Shown piece by piece: positions 55,540 to 64,000 of a stretch of DNA of 64,000 nt. The first letter of the stretch is position 1. Every line of letters starts with the position of its first letter. A program made the position numbers and the translations under genes. The notes under the pieces were generated by a model, which was not told where the DNA came from, ran no database searches, and saw nothing but the letters and a program-made list of their open reading frames with translations. The stretch is from Symbiodinium natans (taxonomy: Eukaryota > Sar > Dinophyceae > Suessiales > Symbiodiniaceae), in NCBI GenBank assembly GCA_905221605.1, contig CAJNDS010002210.1, positions 1 to 64,000 of the forward strand, in the 5' to 3' direction.

Positions 55540-55903
55540 GCAGAGTGGCGTGCGAAAATTGGTGTGCTTGCGCTTGAACCTCGGCATGCCGTGCATGAAG
55601 CGAGTTGAAACCAGAGCTGTCTTGCGAAAGAAGCTGGAATAGACGCCAGGACATTCTTGGATGGTGATGCGACCTGCAGATGGATTCCTTTCCAAAGCTA
55701 CAGCTAGACCCGGCTGCGTCCGTGGCCCAGCAGGAAATTATATTCTGAACGGCAGGAACCCAAGAAACAGGTGTGCCGTGTGGCAACCTAGCCAAACCAT
55801 CAGCTCGTGTCATACAAGCAATGCCTGAAATTGTCAGATTATGTCCCGGAAACTTCAAGTCCGACATGTCCAGCTTCAGTGCAACTTCACCAAAACTCAC
55901 CAA
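55540..55903 (-). CDS. candidate exons of an unknown gene
   Basis: Two protein-like stretches in different frames. One is VALKLDMSDLKFPGHNLTIS then GIACMTRADGLARLPHGTPV (about 55885-55770). The other is ERNPSAGRITIQECPGVYSS then FFRKTALVSTRFMHGMPRFK (about 55695-55560). A donor at CACCT|GTTTCTTGG and an acceptor near TCTAG|CTGTAGC would link them, but the phase was not verified. The family is unknown. Confidence 0.25.
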
Positions 55904-55923
55904 AACTCACCAACACCAAAACG

Positions 55924-55962
55924 CGAAACCCGAAACCCTAAACGCTAAACCCCCAAACCCTG
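55924..55962 (+). repeat. degenerate telomere-type block
   Basis: CGAAACCCTAAACGCTAAAC and CCCCAAACCCTG. Confidence 0.8.
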
Positions 55963-56074
55963 TTGGCGTTTTCAGCTGCTGGCGCCAGCTGGGCGGCTTT
56001 GGCCTACGCTTTCTGCACCGGAGGTCTGTTGCCGGTCGCCCCTCGGATGCCGGTCACGCCGAAGTCCGAAGCCT

Positions 56075-56190
56075 ATGATACTACGATTATGACTACTACT
56101 ATTAACATGATTATCATTATGATTATGATTATCCTTACTATTGCTACTATTATTATTCCTATTCTTATGACAATTATAAGACTAATAACA
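56075..56190 (+). repeat. AT-rich trinucleotide-like repeat
   Basis: ACTACTATTAACATGATTATCATTATGATTATGATTATCC-type sequence in short ATT/ATG/ACT units; noncoding. Confidence 0.8.
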
Positions 56191-56324
56191 CAATATTGTC
56201 GGGCTGCCATTGCCTGGGCTCAGCTCGGCTCGGCCCTCTGGGGTCCTCGGGTGGCCGAGAGAAAACAGAAGAAGCACTTCCACGTCCGCGTGTGCTGGCA
56301 ACCTTTTGGGGCAAGGGGTAGAAC

Positions 56325-56402
56325 TTTAGGGTTTAGGGTTTAGGGTTTAGGGTTTAGGGTTTAGGGTTTAGGGTTTAGGGTTTAGGGTTTAGGGTTTAGG
56401 GG
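56325..56402 (+). repeat. interstitial telomere-type array, longest perfect run
   Basis: Eleven uninterrupted TTTAGGG units. This is the longest perfect run in the window. Confidence 0.97.
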
Positions 56403-58098
56403 TGCCTAACCTAGGTGGAAGAAGCAGGAACAAGATCGCCCGAAGCACTTGCCATAAGACCAGGCTAGCTGTCAGTTGTAATTAGAATGGTGAAGTCCGA
56501 GGCTGTTGTGCCGGTTATGCTCCAAGCTTCTGCATAGGTTGGCAAGGGCCTCCACCGTTTGAGACAGTGATTGCCAGGAGTCGTATGCGCACACCTCCGC
56601 AAGAACTCCAGCGGGATGGAACTTCAAGACGTCAACGGGGGACGGGGAGGCTTTTGCGTGGCGGCGCAGGCATGGGTTTCACAACACTGTATGCTATAAC
56701 TATGCTGCAGATTATGTCGCTCCTTGGTTGCAAGTGGCTTCCGGAGTTATGCTTCCATGCTTAGTCGACGTCATAGCAACCGCGGCCTCCAGTGCCAGCG
56801 CACTTCCGGAGACCCAGCTTGTGGTCCGCATCCCATGCTCCTACAGGGCTACAAGAGGCAGAAGAGTCCCATTCCCCTAGGGGGCTACGAATAGGAGGCA
56901 TAAGAGTCCACAGACGACAGACTGAGCACAACTCGCCTGCTCTAACACCTCGTTCGAGGAGCTTGCTGCCGCTGTGGATGGTGAGCTGTGCTCTATGTTC
57001 ACCTTTGCACATCTTCTTTGAATGGTTTTGAGGTTTGAGTTTCTGACCGTGGGAGTTCAGGGGTGAATGGAGACCGCCCGACAATGTGGCTTCTGTGGTC
57101 AGATGTGGTCAGCTTTCCGTCTCTGCATTACGCTCTCCTCTTGAACGGCGTGCCAGCTTCTGCCTCAACCTAAAATCTAGAAGTGCCGAAGTGCCCCCAG
57201 TGCGGTCAGAGGCTCTACGCTCTTCTTTGTGAAGGTCAGGAACCCCTGTCCACTGTAAGGCAGGAGCAAAAAGTACTCTGCCACAAGTGTCGGATGCAGC
57301 GATCTTTAGCTTGACTGGCCTGCGGCCGCACTTCCGCGACTCCGGCAACTCCCCACTCCTGGGCCAGCTCGGCTGGCGCGTGAGCCGTTTTCCAAAACAG
57401 GGTCCCTTTTTGGGATCTCTTGTTAAAGGGTGCCGCCTTATAATGGTAAGTCCCGAAAAGACCCCGATTCAGGAACTACCCAGGTAAGTGCTGAACTTTG
57501 CACTTCGGCAAGTGGCCAGCCCAGTCCCATCTGGCCCGCTGATGGGAAGCAGCCACAGGGGCCAAAAGTCGCCAAAGACCTGGAGAGCTCCTAGCTCATA
57601 TTGCTGTGGCTGCTACGATCCTTCTGCAGGATTCGTAATATTGGCAGACATTGGCAGATTGCTATATCTAACTCACTCTTCGTATCTTTGGTAAGACCTC
57701 AGCTTTGAGTCAAGCTCGCGTGGGGCCCTTTTTCCAGCTTGCACGGACTGAGTACGAGCTCCGGTGAGAACCGCCAACGGTGAAACCCTGGGGAACTGTC
57801 AAAGAACCGAGGGCAGGTACCTGACGAACGATGACAAACCGATGCCAACATTGCACTTACGTACTATGTCTATATGTATATACGTGTATAGTCTGTGCGC
57901 GTGCGTCTAGACAGATTTGCTTCAATAGTCGCGGTTCTTTCGTCTTTGTATGCCATGAAAGTCCGATTCATGGACTGGTCTTGACAAAATCTCTGCATCT
58001 TATAGCCTTGCATGTGATACCATGCAGCAGCTTTCCTGATTATATGCGGGAACTCACGAGCCAACCATCTTCTCATAATGTAAACGATCTGCGCAGCC
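56403..58098. other. no gene recognised
   Basis: Short frames on both strands without motifs. This is the region 3' of the DDX6 gene; any long 3' UTR would extend into it. Confidence 0.4.
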
Positions 58099-59950
58099 CT
58101 AGGTGTAGGTGGCCGGGTCGATGGTCGGTGGGATGGGCTGGATCTCGGTGCCGAGCTCCTTCTCGACACGGTACAAGTTGAAGCGGTCCTCGTAAGTCAC
58201 AAAATTGATGCCCAAGCCAAGGTGACCGAAACGGCCAGAGCGGCCAATGCGGTGAAGGTAAGTCTCCGAGTTCTTTGGAAAGTCGAAATTGATCACCACG
58301 TTCACAGACTGGATGTCGATGCCACGCGTGAACAGGTCAGAGGAAACCAGACACCTGCAAGCTCCGTTGCGGAAGTCATGGAAGACTCGGTTTCTGTGGG
58401 ACTGGTACATCCGCGAGTGGATGAAGAAGCAAGAGTAACCCAACTCTGTGATCTTCTTTGCCAACAGCTCCACTCGGGTCACGGAGTTGCAGAAGATGAT
58501 GGCCTGGTTGATCTGCAGCTTGGAGAACAGGGTATTGAGGCAGTGAACCTGATCATGAAACCGCACGCCGGCCGACAACACATATGTGAGGTGATCGCTC
58601 GCTCATGCTTGTGCATGTGAACTCTTCTAAACGACGGCTGTGTTAGGGTCTAAGACAAAGCCTCCTCTGCTCCGTGGTTATTGATAGCGCATTCCCAAGA
58701 CTTGCGCATACATGATTTGTGGCGAATGAGGCGTTCCATATCATGTCACAACATCATAAACTCTCAACATGGGAATGTTGAGACCTTGTGATCCCAATTT
58801 AGCTTACAGAAAGGAGGTGCCAAGACAATGTTCCAGCTGCCTTCTGGCGCTCCTCCACGAATGCGTAGTACTGCGAGACGCCCTTCAGCGTCAGCTCGTC
58901 CATGAGGTTGATCTCATGGGCATCCTGCATGAAACTGTTCTTGAAATCCAAGATTGCGATGGGGAAGGTCGCCGAGTACATAAGAATCTGCCGGTCTTGA
59001 GGCAAGAACTTGATGAGGTCTTCAATAATGGGCTTGAACTCTGGGCACAGTAGCTTGTCAGCTTCGTCCATAGCAACGATGGAGCACTGCTTCAAATTGC
59101 ACACATTCTTGTTCGCAAGGTCCAGGACACGGCCAGGAGTGGCCACGACAATGTGCACCTAGAGAGATGGCAGAATGCTTGGGCAAACTAACCCTAAACC
59201 CTAAACCCTAAACCCTAAACCCCAAACCTAAACCCTAAACCCCGCACCCCGGAGACGACTCGGACCCGAACCTCGTTGTAGAGACGCATGATGTCTTCGC
59301 GAAGGCTTGTTCCACCTGTAGAGACCATGCATTGAACGTTCATGTGCTTGCCGATCTCCTTCACCACTGAAGATGTCTGCAATGCTAACTCCCGCGTGGG
59401 CACAAGAATGAGCCCTTGGATTGCATTCTTCGTGGTGTTGCACTTTTCAAGAATGGGAATGACGAAGGCTCCGGTTTTTCCGGTGCCGTTCTTTGCTCGG
59501 GCAAGAATGGACTTGCCTGTCAACGCAACTGGCAAGCTTTCCTCCTGAATCGGGGAGGGCTTCTCGTAACCCATCTCGAAGATGCCCATCAGCAGCTCAC
59601 GCTTCAAGAAGTAATCTTCAAAGTCGTTGCCTTTTGTGGCAGTCACATCCTCCGTCTTGTAACGCTGGTCCGGAGGAGGGCGGCGAATCTGTGCTTTCCA
59701 ATCCTCTGAGTCAACGTCGGCCTTGGTCTCAGGCTGCTGCGGAGCAGGACGCTGAAGTGGAAGCGACTCAGTGTTGACCTTGGGCTATGGCTGAAAAGCA
59801 AGGAAGCACCGTAAAGCAACAGTAAAGAGCTGGCGCGCGTGATCATCACGATACTGCTTAAACATGTGTCGAAACTCACCGAGCCACGCCAATCTGTGGG
59901 TAGGCTCCCATATGGCCTCCCTTGCCCTTACCACCGGACGGGTATCCCAT
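58099..59950 (-). CDS. DHH1: DEAD-box RNA helicase, DDX6/Dhh1 family
   Basis: An ATP-dependent RNA helicase of the family that represses translation and promotes decapping in cytoplasmic P-bodies. Four exons: a short 5' exon (59950 to about 59880, [19 protein letters not shown]), then 59784-59272, 59158-58841 and 58548-58099; about 450 residues, close to family size. All helicase motifs are present: Q motif ([10 protein letters not shown]), [51 protein letters not shown] and [11 protein letters not shown], plus the family word [20 protein letters not shown]. The last two joins are in phase 0 and match the family exactly ([29 protein letters not shown]). The third intron is GC-AG. The junction of the 5' exon is unresolved, because the GTGAGT donor and CATAG acceptor differ by one base in phase. 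TTTCAAG just before the start could accept the spliced leader. Confidence 0.95.
58549..58840 (-). other. GC-AG intron of the DDX6 gene
   Basis: Begins GCAGCTGG after CGCCAGAAG and ends TTTCATGATCAG. The 292-nt size and phase 0 are fixed by the conserved protein on both sides, so the non-canonical GC donor is well supported. Confidence 0.9.
59187..59243 (+). repeat. telomere-type array inside a DDX6 intron
   Basis: About eight CCCTAAA units (TTTAGGG on the coding strand) fill half of the 113-nt intron 59159-59271, whose ends are GTTCGGG and CATCTCTCTAG. Confidence 0.95.
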
Positions 59951-59959
59951 GGCCGCCTT

Positions 59960-61080
59960 GAAAGCTAGCAACCAACGAATCAAAGCTTGGGAAGCTTCTA
60001 TGTAAGCTTGAGCAAGCTGGCGAACAATCGTGGGTGGCAGCATGACTAGATGCAGCAAATCCGCCGGCATGAGTAGTACGCCATGTACGGAGCAAGAGGC
60101 GGGCGGCCAAGTTCCTGGCACACTGGATGTTGCCGTAGAGGCCCTCGTCGTACCTGGATGTGCGAGGTTGGGTTGAACTCAGAGTCTGGCAAGGCACGAC
60201 TTGCCAGCCGATGCATTCAACAAAAACCTCGGAAAAAGAGTTTTCATTGCCCACTGAGCCTTGAGAAGCCAGGTAGAACATTGCGAGTCTCCATATACTC
60301 CTGAGCATCCATAGCTCACTTGTGCCCCCCGGTGCTTGTACAGCCGGCTTTGTGACAGACTCGCATGCCAAGCACTGAGTTGAGGTTCGATGGTGGTCAG
60401 ATTGCGGCTGATGAGGAAGGTATGGAACCCAAGGTACCTTAGCTCAACCAAATCCAGCCCAAGGTTGGTTCGCGCGTCTCAGCAAGGTCGTCATGCCATC
60501 CCGCACATTTCTCCCTTGCAAGCTTGGCTTTTCGTTAGATTGATTCACAGTCTTGTGATTTGCCTTCGAGTGGCGGCCACAGCATTGAGACCAAAAGGAA
60601 CGAGAGCATGGTGCCTGTCAAGAGCACAGTGGGAAACAGCGGGTTTTGCATGAACCGGGGCGCCATTTTCCCTCACTGACACAGGTTGGCCGAAAGCGCT
60701 TGGGTGCTTGCAAAACGCAGAACTGCAGGAAGCTGTACAAAAAGGACAGAAGTGCAGGAAAGCTCCAACAAAACATCTTGGACAAAACGATCTGTAGAAG
60801 GCTGGGCCAACTTCGAGGCAACGGCTGCACTTCCGTCAGCGCTGGCCGACAGAAACCACTTCACTCAGAACAGGAGAACAAATACTGGGAAGCCTTTAAA
60901 AGGCCATGTCAAGACTTCGTCCACGGGCTGCCCATCCTTTGTCCAGGGCAGCACCCGTGTTTTTTGGGAATTCACCAGGCATCTCGGCGGCTGTCGGAGG
61001 TCTCCTCCATTTCAAACAGCAGGAGCATCGCCCCGGAGGCCTCAAATGAAAGGCAATCCGAACGATGCCAACGGCTGGAC
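59960..61080. other. no gene recognised
   Basis: Sequence upstream of the DDX6 gene. Frames at 59928-60371 (-) and 60646-61345 (+) lack motifs; the latter runs into the CAC/CAA repeat. Confidence 0.35.
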
Positions 61081-61082
61081 AA

Positions 61083-61258
61083 TCACAACCACCACAACAA
61101 CAACAACAACCGCAACAAACCACCACCACCATCGCCGCCACCACCACCACCACCACCACCACCACAACCACAACCACTACAACCACGCAACCACCGCAAC
61201 CACCACAACCATCACAACCATCACAACCACGGCAGCCACCGCAACCGCCGCAATCCGT
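61083..61258 (+). repeat. (CAC/CAA/CCG)n trinucleotide repeat
   Basis: CACAACCACCACAACAACAA, then (CAC)n, then CAACCACAAC and CGCCGC variants. All frames are open through it. Confidence 0.95.
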
Positions 61259-61299
61259 GCCTGTAGAACATGCACGTTGACTCATTTGAACCGGGATAT

Positions 61300-64000
61300 A
61301 CCGCAATGCATCCAAGAAGGACTGCAACAATCCTCTGCAAACTAAGCCTGCTGGAAGTCCGATGGGCTCCCTGAATAAGCCCTTGAAGCCCTGTGTTCCC
61401 GAAACCCCAACCGCACTGTAACCAAGTTCAGCTTGCTGGCCCCGGCAATCGGCTCCAACGACAGAGGCCCCTTCCTCACAGCATCGCACAGGGGTTACGG
61501 CGTATACGGGCCGTTCATGCGTCTTGGCTTGCCACCGACAGGTTCTGGAATCACTGGGAAAAGGCCGTACGAGATGGTTCAAAAGCGATCCTGATTGAAA
61601 AACAGGACCCTCCCATGTGCTCTTCTTGCTTCAAAGCTGCAGCTCGATGCCGTCATGTCGTTGGAGATCATGTGCCTGCAGGCAGTAACATCGGGTTTCC
61701 CTGGGGAGCAAACTTGCCCAGCATGTTGCAGGAACTCTGGCAAGAAGATCGTGTGGGCCTTACCGCTGCCATCCGCGAGTTTAGCTGTGCCTTCGACACA
61801 AAGCATGTAGCCTCAGGATTTGAGGGCTGAGATGGTCATGGCCACATGCAGTGAAGGTAATCTCCGAGCGGCCCTGGCGTCCCGCTTCCTGGGAGGGCGA
61901 TGCCGAGAGCTTCGAGATAAGGTTTCATTGAGAGCCTCGTGATGCCTGTGTGTTCCACGTGAGATTAAAACCCCATCTCTGCTCAGACGAGCCGCCAGCA
62001 CAAGGGGAGGAGGACTTTTGGAGGAGCTAAGCTCGGTGAGGAAGACGTTGCCTCGGTCTTAGATATGGAAATTCTCGGGCCCACGACAAGGTGGCTCCTC
62101 CCTAGCTCTTTCAATCAGCCCCCTTGTAAATTGCAAGATTCCGAAGCGTCTGTCACACAGCTTCCTAATTAGCCCTCTTGTACCCACTGTAGTCACATCA
62201 TGGCTTGCATGGCAGCTGAAAGAGCAATCGTGCGGAAAGCTCGCTATTTGTGGCGCTTGCAACCCCTTGTTGGGTCCCAGCAATCCTGCTGAATCTGCAC
62301 TGCGGCCCTTGTCGGGCCCTCCACATCTGAGACCAGGTGAGCCCACCTTTGCACCGCGAAGATCCCGTGCTTGAAAAGGGAGGAGTCCTATAGAGAGAGG
62401 TAACACACGAGGCATACACTATGTGGCAAAAAAAGACATCACAAGCCACAAAAACACCAAGAAACACGCTGTGTAATTCACCCCGGCCTCCGGCCTAGAG
62501 TCCTAGAGGTGTGTGGGGCCCCTTCCCTCCAGCCCGAAAGCCGCAATCCGATGTCGATGGGGGTCCAGCCTGTGGGCCCTGCCACAGAGACCACGTCGTC
62601 AAAACACATGCCCAAAAAAGGCTGGGTCACCCTTCGCTTTGCGACCACCATGGACCACCTTAAGCCTCCTGGAGCCAGCCTCCTGAACTCATGGCGTGTG
62701 GCGCGGCATTTATTTGGCTGGGCGGCCAGGCCATGATTTTATGCTACAGGTCCTGAGCCATCCTGCTGTTGTTCGGGCGGTAATCCGAGATACTTCGCCG
62801 CAGGCTTCGGTCGCAGGACTCTCCACGGAATTCTCTGGGGGTGGGCCACGGTGAGGGAAAAGTACCAAAAACATGGTGCATCCCCGAAGATGATCGTGCT
62901 CAACACCCAAGTGGCTGATCTCGTCTCGCTGCCTCCGCCTCTCAGGAAGCTTAGTGGTGGAGGGGGTTAGATTTCTTTACCACCCGCCAAGTAGACTAAG
63001 GAAACAGGGGGTCAGGGGTAGGGCGGCAAGAAAGAGGCCCGGGTTGTATCCTTGCGGAGCCTACGTGATATCTTTGGCTGAGCTTGGTTCTTCAGCTGCA
63101 CTTGTCATTCGAATCTTCTTGGGGCTTCTTTTGATAGCCAGCCTCGGGCCCACCTGCCATAGAGCCGTAGTTCGGTGGGATCCCACGCCTAGCCGCAAGG
63201 CAAGAAGGGGGGTGTGGTCTAAAGTCCACGCGTGCCCTCTCACAGGTACCTGTTTATCTGAACCCTGCAGATTTGAAAAAAGGAGATGCCCTCCCCCAAA
63301 CAAACACAGGAACAACCTTGCCGCGAATGCTCTGAAAATGCGGCCGTGCCATGCTTCCATGTTGAGCAGCCTCCGCGGCACCACCCAGCACTGCACAAAT
63401 CGCAAGGGTTCGTCTTTGAGATTGTGCTCGGAGTGCCGGATGCCAGTTCCAGCGGTCATGAACCTCTTCTAGAGCCATCGAGTTTAGATTACTTCCGCGC
63501 TGACTCACATGCAGTTTCGGGGCTTTCAATATAGTCGCAACTGGCACAAAGGTTTCGCATTTCAAGGTCAGACCAGAAAGGATTATCGGTTTTTGGACAC
63601 ATTCGCGTGGTCCTGCTCAAAGTCCATTGGTTGTCTCATGGGAATAGCGTAGTGGCCAAACCGGTCAACCACGCTGCAATTAGAAACTTCCCAAGGGGAA
63701 ACAGCGCAGGAGTCACCATGACATCTACGTAGGTTGATCTATACATACCTACACATTGTAAACTGTACACTGTACACACTTCCTGAATTTGAACTTGAAA
63801 GCGCTTGCGCGCTGGGTGATCGCCAGACTTGCAGCCGCGATGGTCGCGTCCGTTGTACTTGGACGGTACCTGGAAGTCGCTGTCCAGCCAAGCCGAATCG
63901 GCACATCCTGCACAACAAGCCCGCGGCTCTTGTCGCCGTGGCTCACCAATGGGAAGACTCGGGCTGAGACGGTCGCGTGACTGGAGCTGCTTTGCAACTG
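61300..64000. other. no gene recognised
   Basis: Short frames on both strands. A plus-strand frame at 62954-63472 contains CHRAVVRWDPTPSRKARRGV, which may be a copy of a dispersed repeat rather than a gene. AT-rich words (CATACCTACACATTGTAAAC) occur near 63740. Confidence 0.35.

Noticed and set aside
56325-56402. Perfect TTTAGGG run as a true chromosome end
   Set aside because: Unique sequence and genes continue on both sides, so it is interstitial.

Overview
The window looks like nuclear DNA of a dinoflagellate, most likely near Symbiodiniaceae/Suessiales. The evidence is: (i) a long leucine-rich protein built from 22-residue FNQPLDQVNLPANLQTL-type units; (ii) a single-exon protein joining an FVSHQWL/SRGWCRAEL module to ankyrin repeats; (iii) a Dhh1/DDX6 RNA helicase whose phase-consistent exon joins include a GC-AG intron; (iv) very low gene density with abundant simple repeats; (v) many short interstitial blocks of plant-type telomere repeat (TTTAGGG/CCCTAAA); and (vi) copies of a motif matching the 3' end of the dinoflagellate spliced leader. 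The family assignments are from memory and no search was run.

Layout. 1-2.5 kb: minisatellites, spliced-leader-like motifs, a perfect hairpin and an ACGC tract. 2.5-4.0 kb: a small two-exon candidate gene, whose exon end and following intron have been duplicated. 4.0-5.3 kb: an array of 28- and 37-bp units. 5.3-13.9 kb: an AT-rich island unlike the rest, made of shuffled degenerate repeats and broken protein-like stretches, in which I recognise no gene. 14.3-24.9 kb is the best gene cluster, all on the minus strand: LRR protein, tRNA-Ser(AGA), SHQW-ankyrin protein, multi-pass membrane protein and a further two-exon candidate. 25-36 kb: isolated candidate minus-strand exons, TAG microsatellites, minisatellites and telomere-type blocks. 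36-39 kb: dispersed repeats and a frameshifted fossil of a Pif1-type helicase. 39-58 kb: mostly repeats (a 1 kb compound trinucleotide tract, poly-C and poly-G tracts) with a few candidate minus-strand exons, including an RG-rich C-terminus. 58.1-59.95 kb: the DDX6/Dhh1 gene. 60-64 kb: CAC/CAA repeats and sequence in which I see no gene.

Nearly all supported genes lie on the minus strand, as expected for dinoflagellate unidirectional gene blocks. The genes do not form a pathway. The most notable patterns are telomere-type repeats inside introns, a class of very short (58-60 nt) introns, the AT-rich mosaic island, and a MITE-like element family with perfect 17-bp terminal inverted repeats.
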